The notes beneath the pieces were generated by a model. It was not told where the DNA came from. It made no database searches and worked only from the letters and a program-made list of their open reading frames with translations. This document shows positions 1 to 8,346 of a stretch of 64,000 nucleotides of DNA, in pieces. Every line of letters starts with the position of its first letter. Position 1 is the first letter of the stretch. The translations under genes and the position numbers were made by a program. Source of the DNA: Sphingobacterium paucimobilis HER1398 (GTDB lineage: Bacteria; Bacteroidota; Bacteroidia; Sphingobacteriales; Sphingobacteriaceae); assembly GCF_000416985.1 (NCBI RefSeq), contig NZ_ATDL01000022.1, positions 124,001-188,000 on the forward strand, read 5' to 3'.

Positions 1-158
1 TTAGTTGTAAGCTTGAATGCTTGTCTTATTTTCTTTCTGATTTTACAGTTTTGCGCCAAATTTTAGGATTGATGGAAGTCTGGGCCCATTACACTGATTC
101 GCATTTTAAAATATGAAATTCCTTTTTCAATAAACTTAATGTTCTGTCAAAATTTACC

Positions 159-334
159 TATTTTTGCGAATTACAGAATACATATGAACTATCTACGCAA
201 CTCAGCATGCACAAGTATAGACAGCTAACGTGTAGATATTCCATTCCGATAAACCGACGCAAGGAGCTCGTCGGAGACAATCGGAACAAGTTAATGACAG
301 ATAAAAAATAAACCGATCCGACAGTTGGCGGATC
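159..334 (+). promoter_or_regulatory. Promoter-like box and structured leader of the fabG-type gene
   Basis: Positions 159-166 read TATTTTTG, a match to the Bacteroidota -7 consensus TAnnTTTG. The roughly 180 bases that follow hold two hairpins. The first is nested: TTCCGAT (244-250) pairs with ATCGGAA (280-286), and inside it CCGACG (254-259) pairs with CGTCGG (269-274). The second pairs GATCCG (315-320) with CGGATC (329-334) and ends 20 bases before the chosen start codon. No gene is visible in 1-354. A leader structure that affects translation is an inference; the helices could also be chance. Confidence 0.35.
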
Positions 335-354
335 ATGAAATAATTAATTTACAT

Positions 355-1098
355 ATGAAATTACTCGAAGGAAAAACGGCATTAATTACTGGTGCTTCCA
401 AAGGAATTGGCCGCAAGATAGCCGAAGTGTTCGCACAACATGGTGCTAATGTGGCATTCACCTACCTATCGTCTGTAGAAAAAGGGCAAGCTTTAGAAAG
501 TGAGTTACAAGCTTTTGGTACAAAAGTAAAAGGCTACCGTTCGGATGCTTCTAAATTTGATGAAGCAGAACAACTCATCAATGATATCGTCACCGAATTT
601 GGTACGCTGGATATTGTAGTCAACAATGCCGGAATTACAAAGGATGGTCTTTTGATGCGTATGACAGAAGAAAACTGGGACGATGTCATCAACATCAACC
701 TCAAATCTATTTTCAACGTTACGAAAGCAGCTTCCAAAGTGATGATGAAAAACAGAAAAGGTTCCTTCATCAATATGTCTTCCGTAGTCGGTGTACAAGG
801 CAACGCAGGACAAGCGAACTATGCTGCTTCTAAAGCTGGTATCATTGGTTTCACCAAGTCTGTAGCAAAGGAACTGGGTTCTAGAAATATCAGAGCAAAC
901 GTCATCGCTCCAGGATTTATCCGTACAGAGATGACCGAAGTATTAGACCCTAAGGTTGTAGCAGGATGGGAAGCCGGCATTCCACTAAAACGTGGCGGTG
1001 AGCCAGAAGATGTCGCAAATGCTTGTCTTTTCTTAGCGTCGGATCTATCTGCCTATGTTACGGGACAGGTACTTCCCGTAGATGGCGGTATGTTATAA
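355..1098 (+). CDS. fabG: 3-oxoacyl-[acyl-carrier-protein] reductase, SDR family (FabG-type)
   Basis: A 247-residue classical short-chain dehydrogenase that would reduce 3-oxoacyl-ACP with NADPH in fatty acid elongation, in the cytoplasm. The N terminus has the TGASKGIGR cofactor loop (about residues 13-21), then NNAG at about residue 91, a catalytic Ser near SSVVG and the YAASK active-site Tyr/Lys, and a C-terminal VTGQVLPVDGG typical of FabG. I chose ATG 355, because the upstream in-frame start at 325 is TTG and would add a non-conserved extension. It stands alone, with a structured leader before it and a strong terminator after it. Other SDRs share these motifs, so the exact substrate is likely but not certain. 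Confidence 0.85.
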   Translation: MKLLEGKTALITGASKGIGRKIAEVFAQHGANVAFTYLSSVEKGQALESELQAFGTKVKGYRSDASKFDEAEQLINDIVTEFGTLDIVVNNAGITKDGLLMRMTEENWDDVININLKSIFNVTKAASKVMMKNRKGSFINMSSVVGVQGNAGQANYAASKAGIIGFTKSVAKELGSRNIRANVIAPGFIRTEMTEVLDPKVVAGWEAGIPLKRGGEPEDVANACLFLASDLSAYVTGQVLPVDGGML

Positions 1099-1102
1099 AA
1101 CA

Positions 1103-1140
1103 TATAAGTTCTTTTGACCTAAAGGTCAAAAGAACTTATA
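1103..1140 (+). terminator. Perfect 18-bp inverted repeat after the fabG-type gene
   Basis: The arms 1103-1120 and 1123-1140 are exact reverse complements separated by two bases (the working loop is probably TAAA). It lies four bases beyond the fabG stop codon. There is no long T-run, but the stem is long enough to act as a terminator or mRNA 3'-end stabiliser. Confidence 0.7.
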
Positions 1141-1148
1141 CTTTAACA

Positions 1149-1745
1149 CTGCTTTTACCCCAAAAAAGTGATTACTTCGAGCAAATCGGTAACCACTTTC
1201 TGCCAAACAGGAACCACTAAAAGCCAACAAGTGACCCCTCCTTACCAAAAGGTAACCACTAAAAGCCAACAAGTGATCACTTCTTACCAAAAGGTAACCA
1301 CTAAAAGCCAACAAGTGATCACTCTTTACCAAAAAGTAATCACTAAAAGCCAACAAGTGACCACTCCTTACATAAAGGCAACCACCAAAAGCCACCAAAT
1401 GATCACTCTTTACCAAAAGGCGACCACTAAAAGCCAACGAGTGACCCCTCCTTACCAAAAGGCAATCCCTAAGAGCCGACAAGTGACCACTCCTTATCAA
1501 AAGGCAATCACTAAGAGCCAACAAGTAGTCACTCTTTACCAAAAGGCAATCCCTAAGAGCCAACAAGTGACCACTCCTCCCCAAAAAGCAATCCCTAAGA
1601 GCTAACAAGTGATCAGTCCTCACCAAAAGGCAACCACCAAAGACCAACAAGGGACCACTCCTCACCAAAAGGCAATCACCAAAGACCAACAAGGGACCAC
1701 TCCTCACCAAAAGGCAATCACTGAAAGCCAACAAACAGTCACTTT
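1149..1745. repeat. Phased tandem repeat array, 42-bp unit built from two 21-bp halves
   Basis: From 1212 onward units begin exactly every 42 bases (1212, 1254, 1296, 1338 and so on to 1716), about 12 full copies plus a decayed last copy, with no insertion or deletion. A typical unit starts AACCACTAAAAGCCAACAAG and continues TGACCACTCCTTACCAAAAG before two more bases. The two 21-base halves resemble each other (ACCACT near the start, CCAAnA near the end). Decayed 21-base units at 1149, 1170 and 1191 extend the array upstream in the same phase. Most differences between copies are transitions. Several copies contain the palindrome AGTGATCACT. Because 42 is a multiple of three, long open frames occur on both strands, but one strand has an in-frame stop at 1603 and neither has recognisable coding character. 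It lies between the fabG terminator and the LuxE-like gene. Confidence 0.95.
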
Positions 1746-1788
1746 TTTACCGTATTTTCTGTTTTTTTCGATTAAGTTTGCAGTCAAT

Positions 1789-2766
1789 ATGCAAAGGCAA
1801 CAAGTTTTCAATATACAGACAGCGGACGATTTTAATACAACTGCCCTACAGGTTTTCAACTTTCAGGCCCAGCACACTCCTGTATATCGAGATTATATAC
1901 ACGCCTTGCGCATAGACCTAAAGACAATCGTCGACTATAGACAGATTCCCTTTCTGCCCATTCAGTTTTTCAAAACACAGCAAGTAGTAGCCGAAAACCG
2001 TACCCCAGAGATCGTGTTCAGCAGTTCGGGCACGACCGGAATGATCAATAGCAAACACCTGGTTCCCGATCTACATTGGTATATAGACAGTTACCGAAAA
2101 GCCTTTGATCTATTTTACGGAGACGTAGCAGAGACCGCTATTCTGGCGCTGCTTCCTGCCTATCTCGAACGCGAAGGTTCATCGCTCATCTACATGGTGG
2201 ATGACCTGATCCAATCTTCGCAGCAAGCCGAAAGCGGTTATTTTTTATACAACCACCAAGAGCTCTACGATACGCTGAAAAGCCTACAACAGAAAGGGAC
2301 AAAAACGATATTGATAGGTGTCACCTATGCCTTACTCGACTTTGTAGATGACCACAGCATTGATTTTCCGGAACTCATTGTCATGGAGACAGGTGGCATG
2401 AAGGGAAAACGCAAAGAGATGGTGCGCGAAGAGCTTCACCTCCAATTGAAAAGAGGTTTTGGGGTACAAGAAATACATTCCGAATACGGTATGACGGAGT
2501 TGCTGTCCCAGGGATACTCCTATGGAGATGGCATCTTCCGAACACCACCATGGATGAAAATCCTTATTCGAGATACCAATGATCCCCTGACGCTGTTATC
2601 CGATAAAAGAACAGGAGCTATCAATGTGATTGATCTCGCAAACTATTATTCCTGTTCTTTTATCGCAACGCAGGACTTGGGCAAGATTCACCCAGATGAA
2701 TCGTTCGAAATCCTGGGCCGGTTTGACAATGCCGACATTCGTGGTTGTAACCTGCTGGTGCAATAA
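1789..2766 (+). CDS. LuxE/PaaK-like acyl-protein synthetase family protein
   Basis: A 325-residue member of the adenylate-forming LuxE-like group, which activates fatty acids as acyl-adenylates; the acceptor in Bacteroidota is unknown. The phosphate-binding loop SSSGTTG is at about residues 82-88, the acyl-adenylate motif EYGMTE at about residue 229, and a C-terminal LGRFDNADIRGC follows, matching the family's end. I start at ATG 1789. The frame stays open upstream into the repeat array, but that part reads as repeated TKSQQ-type peptide and is not family sequence. A TAAGTTTG box at 1773-1780 sits so close to the ATG that, if used, the mRNA would have almost no leader. It is convergent with the metallopeptidase gene, two bases away. 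Confidence 0.75.
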   Translation: MQRQQVFNIQTADDFNTTALQVFNFQAQHTPVYRDYIHALRIDLKTIVDYRQIPFLPIQFFKTQQVVAENRTPEIVFSSSGTTGMINSKHLVPDLHWYIDSYRKAFDLFYGDVAETAILALLPAYLEREGSSLIYMVDDLIQSSQQAESGYFLYNHQELYDTLKSLQQKGTKTILIGVTYALLDFVDDHSIDFPELIVMETGGMKGKRKEMVREELHLQLKRGFGVQEIHSEYGMTELLSQGYSYGDGIFRTPPWMKILIRDTNDPLTLLSDKRTGAINVIDLANYYSCSFIATQDLGKIHPDESFEILGRFDNADIRGCNLLVQ

Positions 2767-2768
2767 AG

Positions 2769-3632
2769 CTATTGCAGGCTACGATCATCAAAGGTATTTC
2801 CCGCATTCAGATCACCAGTATCGTATCCTTTCTTAAACCAATAAGTCCTTTGCTTAGAAGTACCGTGCGTAAAGGACTCGGGGTTACTGTGCCCCTGCGC
2901 CTGCTCCTGGATATGATCATCCCCTACAGCTGCTGCTGCCTGCATACCGTCCACAATATCCGCATATGTCAATTCGATATCCGAATTCTTGTTGACATAA
3001 TGTGCCCATACTCCCGCATAAAAATCAGCCTGTAATTCCGTCATCACAGAGATTTTGTTATACTCCCTTTCGGACATTTTTGCACGCATCGCATTCGTTT
3101 GCTTGAGCACCCCCAAGATATTCTGAATATGATGGCCTACCTCGTGCGCTATGACATAGGCTAGCGCAAACTCTCCCTTAGCACCAAAACGTTGCTTCAA
3201 TTCGTCATTGAACGTCAGATCCATATAAATCGTCTGGTCCGCCGGACAATAAAAGGGGCCATAGACAGATTGTCCCATCCCACATCCGTCTGTCGGAGTA
3301 TTACGATCATACACAACAAGCTTAGCCGGTGGATAGTCGGTATTTGCCTGCTCACGGAACAACTTGCCCCATACATCTTCGGTACTCTGCAGCACCACCC
3401 GCGAAAATTCGGTCAACTGCTGTTCCTCTGCACTCAATTCCCGCACCTCACCTGTTGTCGTTTCTTGCCCCGCTCCCATCTGCTGCAACAGCTGGCCTGG
3501 ATCACCTCCCATAAAAAGCCCAATCAACAGGACTATTACACCACCAATACCTCCAATTGCGACCTTTCCACCCGAAGACATACCTCTTCTATCTTCAAAA
3601 TTACCGCTTTGTCGACCACCTTGCCATTTCAT
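2769..3632 (-). CDS. YpfJ-family neutral zinc metallopeptidase
   Basis: A 287-residue putative neutral zinc metallopeptidase (the family of E. coli YpfJ). One membrane segment lies at about residues 24-42 (GKVAIGGIGGVIVLLIGLFM), so the catalytic domain is probably outside the cytoplasm. The zinc motif AHEVGHHIQ is at about residues 163-171, and the family signature CGMGQSVYGPFYCPAD lies before it. Residues 203-207 (ELQAD) supply the likely third zinc ligand. The start is the first ATG of the frame and fits the charged N terminus MKWQGGRQSGN usual for this family. The substrate is unknown. It is divergent from the PhnA-domain gene. Confidence 0.85.
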   Translation of the reverse strand: MKWQGGRQSGNFEDRRGMSSGGKVAIGGIGGVIVLLIGLFMGGDPGQLLQQMGAGQETTTGEVRELSAEEQQLTEFSRVVLQSTEDVWGKLFREQANTDYPPAKLVVYDRNTPTDGCGMGQSVYGPFYCPADQTIYMDLTFNDELKQRFGAKGEFALAYVIAHEVGHHIQNILGVLKQTNAMRAKMSEREYNKISVMTELQADFYAGVWAHYVNKNSDIELTYADIVDGMQAAAAVGDDHIQEQAQGHSNPESFTHGTSKQRTYWFKKGYDTGDLNAGNTFDDRSLQ

Positions 3633-3796
3633 AATTTCTATATTTAAGTTAAAATCTTTTCATCTTCTACATCAAATTCTTTGCCAAAGGAAAACAAAAA
3701 CCTTACATTTTTTATTGATATCTATAACATCAAGTATCTTCAACACAAAGAGATAAGAACACAAAACCTTTCATTAAAAAATCGTATATTTGGCCC

Positions 3797-4378
3797 ATGA
3801 GTTTAGAAAAGTTATTAGCCGAAAGAAGTGGAAATAAATGCGAGCTATGTGCGAGCACTTCAGACTTATCTATGTATGAAGTTCCACCTACCTCCAATGC
3901 CAACTTGGACAACAGTATCTGGGTCTGTGAGGTATGCAAGTCACAAATAGAGAAAAGAGAACAAATCGATCCAGAACACTGGAAAGTATTGTCAGATACG
4001 ATGTGGTCGGAGTACGCTCCTGTACAGGTGGTCGCTTGGCGTATGTTGAGCCGACTGCGCAATGAAGGCTGGGCTGCTGATAATTTGGACATCCTATACC
4101 TGGATGATGACAATCTAGAGTGGGCAAAGAAAACAGGCGATCATGAACAAGACGGTACAGTTGATTTCCATCAGGATTCGAACGGCACAAGATTACACGA
4201 AGGAGACACGGTGGTATTGATCAAAACACTGGATGTAAAGGGCTCTTCATTAAATGCCAAATTAGGAACTGTCGTTAAAAACATCCGTTTGGTACCTGAT
4301 AACACCGAGCAGATTGAAGGTAAAATAGAAGGTCAGACTATTGTAATACTGACCAAATACCTACGCAAAGGACAATAA
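3797..4378 (+). CDS. PhnA-domain protein with N-terminal zinc ribbon
   Basis: A 193-residue cytoplasmic protein. The N terminus has two CxxC pairs, CELC (about residue 15) and CEVC (about residue 49), forming a zinc ribbon. The C-terminal part has the PhnA/YjdM signature, with GDTVVLIKTLDVKGSS (about residue 135) and GTVVKNIRL. Family members are often called alkylphosphonate utilisation proteins because phnA sits near a phn operon in E. coli, but no phosphonate gene is present here and the function is unproven. The middle (about residues 65-115) is longer than in the E. coli protein. It ends inside a shared bidirectional terminator. Confidence 0.8.
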   Translation: MSLEKLLAERSGNKCELCASTSDLSMYEVPPTSNANLDNSIWVCEVCKSQIEKREQIDPEHWKVLSDTMWSEYAPVQVVAWRMLSRLRNEGWAADNLDILYLDDDNLEWAKKTGDHEQDGTVDFHQDSNGTRLHEGDTVVLIKTLDVKGSSLNAKLGTVVKNIRLVPDNTEQIEGKIEGQTIVILTKYLRKGQ

Positions 4379-4407
4379 CAAAAGGAACCCAGGTTCCTTT
4401 TGTTATT
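4374..4407. terminator. Bidirectional terminator between the PhnA-domain and Crp genes
   Basis: AATAACAAAAGGAACC (4374-4389) pairs with GGTTCCTTTTGTTATT (4392-4407), a perfect 16-bp stem flanked by A/T runs on both sides. It overlaps the ends of both convergent genes. Confidence 0.85.
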
Positions 4408-5035
4408 TAATAGTGATTACATTCCGATTTAAGATCAGAAAATCTTGCTTCTCAAGCGATTTCAATAATCTTGAAATCACCACACGCGAGGTATTCAGCT
4501 CGTTTGCGATTTCGAGATGTGTTTTTGTAATAACATTGCCTTTGTTAATAGTAGCCACATTTAACAGATAATTCTTTAGCCTACCAGACATATCATTGAA
4601 AGCCAGATTATCTATCGCTTCCAACATTTCGTCCATACGATTATTATAGCTGTCAAACACGTATTTACGCCAAGACGGATATTGGGCCAACCAATCCTCC
4701 ATTTTCTGAACAGGAATCAGGAGTACGCGACCATCTGTCTCTCCTATAGCCCGAATATTGCTCCGTTTGTCCCCTAGACAACAGGCCATCGTCATCGCAC
4801 AAGTATCTCCTCTTTCCAAAAAATACAACAGCAATTCTCCTTCCCCATAATCATCCCGCATAATCTTTATCGCACCGTCCAACAATATGGGCATGACTGT
4901 AACTGTCTGCCCCATATCAATCAGGATATCCTGCGGGTGAAATTTTTTTAATTGTGCTACCTTTTCAATCTCTTCAATAAGCGCTGCTTCAAACTGTTGC
5001 GGGTAATATTCTTCTATAATTTCCTTTATCTGCAT
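4403..5035 (-). CDS. Crp/Fnr-family transcriptional regulator
   Basis: A 210-residue regulator with an N-terminal cyclic-nucleotide-binding-like domain (about residues 25-125) and a C-terminal winged helix (about residues 145-205, with NELNTSRVVISRLLKSLE as the recognition helix). Residues 86-87 are CC in the sensor domain, with another Cys at 79 (CAMTMACCLGD). No N-terminal four-Cys Fnr cluster is present, so oxygen sensing through an iron-sulfur cluster is not supported. It is the last gene of a three-gene reverse operon, nine bases after the second YeeE/YedE gene, and probably controls that operon. Crp proteins of this type beside YeeE/YedE or sulfur genes are common in Bacteroidota. Confidence 0.8.
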   Translation of the reverse strand: MQIKEIIEEYYPQQFEAALIEEIEKVAQLKKFHPQDILIDMGQTVTVMPILLDGAIKIMRDDYGEGELLLYFLERGDTCAMTMACCLGDKRSNIRAIGETDGRVLLIPVQKMEDWLAQYPSWRKYVFDSYNNRMDEMLEAIDNLAFNDMSGRLKNYLLNVATINKGNVITKTHLEIANELNTSRVVISRLLKSLEKQDFLILNRNVITIK

Positions 5036-5044
5036 ACCTAGTCT

Positions 5045-5455
5045 CTAATGCGGCAACTTGTCTTTTACAAGGCCGTAGATAAAGGTACCAAATAAAGCGC
5101 TTACAATCACTATCAACATGGGTAATATACCTGCACCTAACAGGACAAACATAGGCCCAGGACAAGCTCCTACCAATGCCCAGCCCAATCCAAAAAAGAT
5201 ACCGCCCAATAGATACCGCGCTACAGACTTGTCTTTAGGCGCTACAACGACCTGCTGCCCGTCTATATTCTTGGCAGAACGCTTCATCCATTGCACTCCA
5301 GTAACTCCAATGACCAACGCACTTCCCATGAAACCGTACATATGAAAGGATTGAAAGTTGAACATCTCATATATTCTGAACCAAGAAGCTGCCTCCGCTT
5401 TATACATGACCACGCCAAAAAGAATTCCTAAAACTATAAATACAAGCTGTCTCAT
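5045..5455 (-). CDS. YeeE/YedE (DUF6691-type) membrane protein, second half-transporter
   Basis: A 136-residue membrane protein with about four helices. It carries the family motif GWALVGACPGPMF with the conserved Cys (about residue 101). YeeE/YedE proteins import thiosulfate or related sulfur compounds, passing the substrate along conserved Cys residues; E. coli YeeE is a single chain, while Bacteroidota often split it in two as here. I start at ATG 5455 (MRQLVFIVLGILFG), five bases after the upstream stop; the earlier ATG at 5485 would overlap the preceding gene. The substrate here is inferred from family only. Confidence 0.75.
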   Translation of the reverse strand: MRQLVFIVLGILFGVVMYKAEAASWFRIYEMFNFQSFHMYGFMGSALVIGVTGVQWMKRSAKNIDGQQVVVAPKDKSVARYLLGGIFFGLGWALVGACPGPMFVLLGAGILPMLIVIVSALFGTFIYGLVKDKLPH

Positions 5456-5459
5456 AATA

Positions 5460-6026
5460 TTAAAAAAGTAATGGAAACAAGCCATGAACCATCAGCAAGC
5501 CTCCAATAAAAAATCCAACTACTGCAATCAACGACGGCAACTGCAGATCACTCAATCCCGATATCGCGTGTCCAGATGTACAACCGCCGGCATAACGTGT
5601 TCCAAAACCAATTAATAACCCACCAATGACCAACAGAAACACGTTCATAACAGACATATCGCCATATATCTCGACAGGTACATAGGCTTGTCCAGCACTC
5701 TCAAAATCCATCGTCTTCAACTTAGCAATGGTCTCGGCAGAGATCGCTGGGATCTGATTGTCCGACAAATAATGTGCTGCGACATAACCGCCGATTACGG
5801 ATCCCAAGAGAAACAGCAAATTCCAACGCTGAGCCCACCAATCGAAATCAAAGAAACTACAGGATTTGCCTGCACCTGCCATCGCACACATCGTTCGAAA
5901 ATTAGAAGAGAACCCAAAGCTCTTCCCCAAATAAATCAAGGTTAGCATAATCAGTGCCACCAATGGACCTCCAACATACCAAGGCCAAGCATTATAAATC
6001 CATTCCATATGTAAAAAATATTTCAT
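5460..6026 (-). CDS. YeeE/YedE membrane protein, first half-transporter
   Basis: A 188-residue membrane protein with helices at about residues 15-33, 68-87, 128-146 and 160-185. It has the signature YAGGCTSGHAISGLS with the conserved Cys (about residue 149), the hallmark of the thiosulfate-importing YeeE family. A further Cys-rich stretch, MCAMAGAGKSCSFFD, lies at about residues 46-60. It is the first gene of the operon with the second half-transporter and a Crp-type regulator. The start may be 6026 or the internal ATG at 6008. With the -7-like box at 6034-6041, the 6008 start would give a short leader and the 6026 start would be nearly leaderless. Confidence 0.75.
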   Translation of the reverse strand: MKYFLHMEWIYNAWPWYVGGPLVALIMLTLIYLGKSFGFSSNFRTMCAMAGAGKSCSFFDFDWWAQRWNLLFLLGSVIGGYVAAHYLSDNQIPAISAETIAKLKTMDFESAGQAYVPVEIYGDMSVMNVFLLVIGGLLIGFGTRYAGGCTSGHAISGLSDLQLPSLIAVVGFFIGGLLMVHGLFPLLF

Positions 6027-6033
6027 ATCTGCA

Positions 6034-6060
6034 CAAATATAATCAGTAAACTTAATTTAC
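6034..6060 (-). promoter_or_regulatory. Promoter and candidate operator of the YeeE/YedE-crp operon
   Basis: Read on the reverse strand, 6041-6034 is TATATTTG, a perfect TAnnTTTG -7 box. Immediately upstream is the imperfect palindrome GTAAACTTAATTTAC (6046-6060), an arrangement of GTAAA-5-TTTAC that could be bound by the Crp-type regulator encoded at the end of the same operon. The operator assignment is an inference from position and symmetry. Confidence 0.4.
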
Positions 6061-6074
6061 TCGGTTACTTTTGT

Positions 6075-6082
6075 TACATTTG
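6075..6082 (+). promoter_or_regulatory. -7 box for the hybrid kinase gene
   Basis: TACATTTG matches TAnnTTTG, about 85 bases before the GTG start of the histidine kinase. It faces away from the YeeE/YedE promoter, so the two divergent promoters share about 35 bases. Confidence 0.4.
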
Positions 6083-6166
6083 CATCGGCAAAAATCAGAA
6101 TTAACACACAGTATATTAATTCTTTAATTCCAATAGGTTTTACACATTACAAATAAGACTAAGTCC

Positions 6167-8299
6167 GTGTCCGACAAATCAAATTTAACTTTAAGAAGAA
6201 TAGTATTATTCAGTCTTATCGTATCTTTCGCTATATTAAGTACAATATTCGTCTATCAATACCAACAGTACAAAAAGGTAGAAAGCAGACTTAATGCGGC
6301 CTATTCATCGGGGCAATTACAATCCCCAGCCCTATATAAACTGTTCTCGACATTCAGTGAAGCTGACAATTTGTTTCGCCTGTACACCATCCACTTTGAC
6401 AAAAACGATTTTAACGGGTACCGGGCAAAATTAGACACCATCAAGATGGTCGTTGATTCGCTGGCGGCACTTCCCATCGAAAAAAATCCAATTAAAAACA
6501 GCGCAGGCAATAGTGTTACTGATGGTAATTTGGCCCTGCAATATGTTGCGCTGAAAAAACAAGTCGATGATATCGTTTATTATGCGCAGGATTCTTTGCA
6601 GGTACTGACAGACAGAAGTAATCCTGCTAAACAGAAACCGAGGATCACACAGTCCGATTCGGTCATCAGTAAAATATTGAGGGACACTCTTAAAGTATTA
6701 CAGGAACAAGATACCGTCGTAAAAAAGAAAGAAGCGCTTTTTAATCGAATATTCAAAGCTAAAAATGACACCTTGGTCAACCAGAAGACGAATGAAGTAT
6801 TGAACATTAGTCAAATTGACCTGGTACAACGCAATATAGACCAGCTTATCTCGACGAATGAGAGAATCTATAAAAACAACCTGCGTGACCTACGGTCTGT
6901 ATTCGAAAAGCTCCAGCAGGCAGAACAAGAGCTCATCATCTCCAACTATAGTCTCTTGAACAACCTAAAAGTAGGCATAGAGAATCTACGCCAAATAGAA
7001 TTGGATGGAATACGTAAAGCGGAGGAACGGGATTTTGCGCTGTACAAAGAAAACTCGACCAATTTTGGAAATCAATTGATCATTGCCTTATCTATTATGC
7101 TGTTGATGATCGTTTTCTTGATCTATTACCAGTATCAGGTCGCCTCCTACGAACGTAAGCTTTTGGAAGAGAAAGACTATGCTTCGAAAATTGCAGAAGA
7201 AAAGACCAACGTACTGGCCAATATTAGCCATGAAGTACGTTCTCCTCTAGTATCGCTACAAGGCGTGGTCAATCTTCTAAAAAACAACAACGATGCAAAA
7301 ACCATTGACAAAGAGATCATACAGACCATCGACAATGATATCAATGTCATCAATAGCACAGTCAATGACATATTGAACCTGAGCAAACTGGAAGCTGGCT
7401 CCTTGGATATTAAATTTGGCTATATCTCCCCTCACAAGTTGATAGAAGACAGCATAGCTCTTCATCAGTATCAAGCAGAGACGAAAAAGCTTGAATTGAT
7501 CAATGCCAACCAAATAGACCCTCAATTGATGATATGGGGAAATTCTTTCCGTTTCAAGCAGGTACTATCCAACCTTATTTCCAATGCTATTAAATACACG
7601 CAAAAAGGAACAATCACTGTCAAGGCCGAAATCAAGAAGATAGGCGACAAAAAACGTGTTGTCATTCGTGTCATAGATACCGGAATAGGCATTACAGAAA
7701 ACAAAAAAGATCAAGTATTCAGAAAATACTATATCGCTGACAATAAAAACAAGTCTGGTGGCTTTGGGTTAGGTCTTTACATTTCAAAAATACTGAGCGA
7801 ACAAATAAAAGGCTCCATCTCATTTGTCAGTGAAACTGGTAAAGGAACCACATTTACCTTCGAAATCCCAATAGAAAAAAGTCATCTTGAAACGAATGAA
7901 TTACAGCAACTTTCTATAGCTGACCTGCCAGCAGGATTGAAAATTGTCTTTATCGATGATAGTCGTATCGGATTATTTTTCATCCAACAATTGTTCAGCA
8001 ACAATCAGAACGTGCGCTTATTCGACAACAGCCAACAAGCTTGGGCATACTTAGCATCAACCCCTGTAGATATCGTCGTAACGGATCTGGTAATGCCTGA
8101 ATTGGACGGATGGGAAATACTGAATCGGATCAAATCTACAGCATCATTGGCAGACACGAAGGTATTTGTATGCACTGCAGAGAACATGCTTTTAGAAGGA
8201 AAGTCAAATCAGAAATACTATTTTGATGGCGTCATCAACAAGCCTATCAGTGAAAGCAACTTGGTCGCTACACTACTCGAAATAAAAAGCAATCCTTAA
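6167..8299 (+). CDS. Membrane-bound hybrid sensor histidine kinase/response regulator
   Basis: A 710-residue hybrid kinase starting at GTG. One membrane helix lies at about residues 12-32 and a second at about 302-321, enclosing a roughly 270-residue periplasmic sensor rich in predicted helices, with no recognisable ligand motif. The phosphoacceptor helix contains ISHEVRSPL (about residue 353), followed by the HATPase domain with an N-box (LISNAIKY, about 472), DTGIG (about 504) and GGFGLGLYIS (about 529). A C-terminal receiver (about residues 585-708) has DD, the phosphoacceptor Asp in VVTDLVMPELDG and a late Lys (NKPIS). No DNA-binding output domain follows, so the signal must pass to another protein. 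No partner gene is adjacent. Confidence 0.85.
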   Translation: MSDKSNLTLRRIVLFSLIVSFAILSTIFVYQYQQYKKVESRLNAAYSSGQLQSPALYKLFSTFSEADNLFRLYTIHFDKNDFNGYRAKLDTIKMVVDSLAALPIEKNPIKNSAGNSVTDGNLALQYVALKKQVDDIVYYAQDSLQVLTDRSNPAKQKPRITQSDSVISKILRDTLKVLQEQDTVVKKKEALFNRIFKAKNDTLVNQKTNEVLNISQIDLVQRNIDQLISTNERIYKNNLRDLRSVFEKLQQAEQELIISNYSLLNNLKVGIENLRQIELDGIRKAEERDFALYKENSTNFGNQLIIALSIMLLMIVFLIYYQYQVASYERKLLEEKDYASKIAEEKTNVLANISHEVRSPLVSLQGVVNLLKNNNDAKTIDKEIIQTIDNDINVINSTVNDILNLSKLEAGSLDIKFGYISPHKLIEDSIALHQYQAETKKLELINANQIDPQLMIWGNSFRFKQVLSNLISNAIKYTQKGTITVKAEIKKIGDKKRVVIRVIDTGIGITENKKDQVFRKYYIADNKNKSGGFGLGLYISKILSEQIKGSISFVSETGKGTTFTFEIPIEKSHLETNELQQLSIADLPAGLKIVFIDDSRIGLFFIQQLFSNNQNVRLFDNSQQAWAYLASTPVDIVVTDLVMPELDGWEILNRIKSTASLADTKVFVCTAENMLLEGKSNQKYYFDGVINKPISESNLVATLLEIKSNP

Positions 8300-8307
8300 A
8301 GCCTATA

Positions 8308-8346
8308 GAATGGTGTACTACAGATCAACAGGATAGTACACCATTC
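8308..8346. terminator. Bidirectional hairpin between the hybrid kinase and ispE
   Basis: GAATGGTGTACT (8308-8319) pairs with AGTACACCATTC (8335-8346). The right arm is part of the ispE coding sequence (its last codons), so the terminator borrows coding DNA from ispE. Confidence 0.6.

Noticed and set aside
1126..1734. A 202-codon frame on the reverse strand and a 145-codon frame on the forward strand in the repeat array
   Set aside because: Both arise because the 42-bp period is a multiple of three; there is no start context or protein-like composition, and the forward one contains a stop at 1603-1605.
1149..1745. CRISPR array
   Set aside because: Units are joined directly with no unique spacers of constant length, and there is no cas gene in the window.
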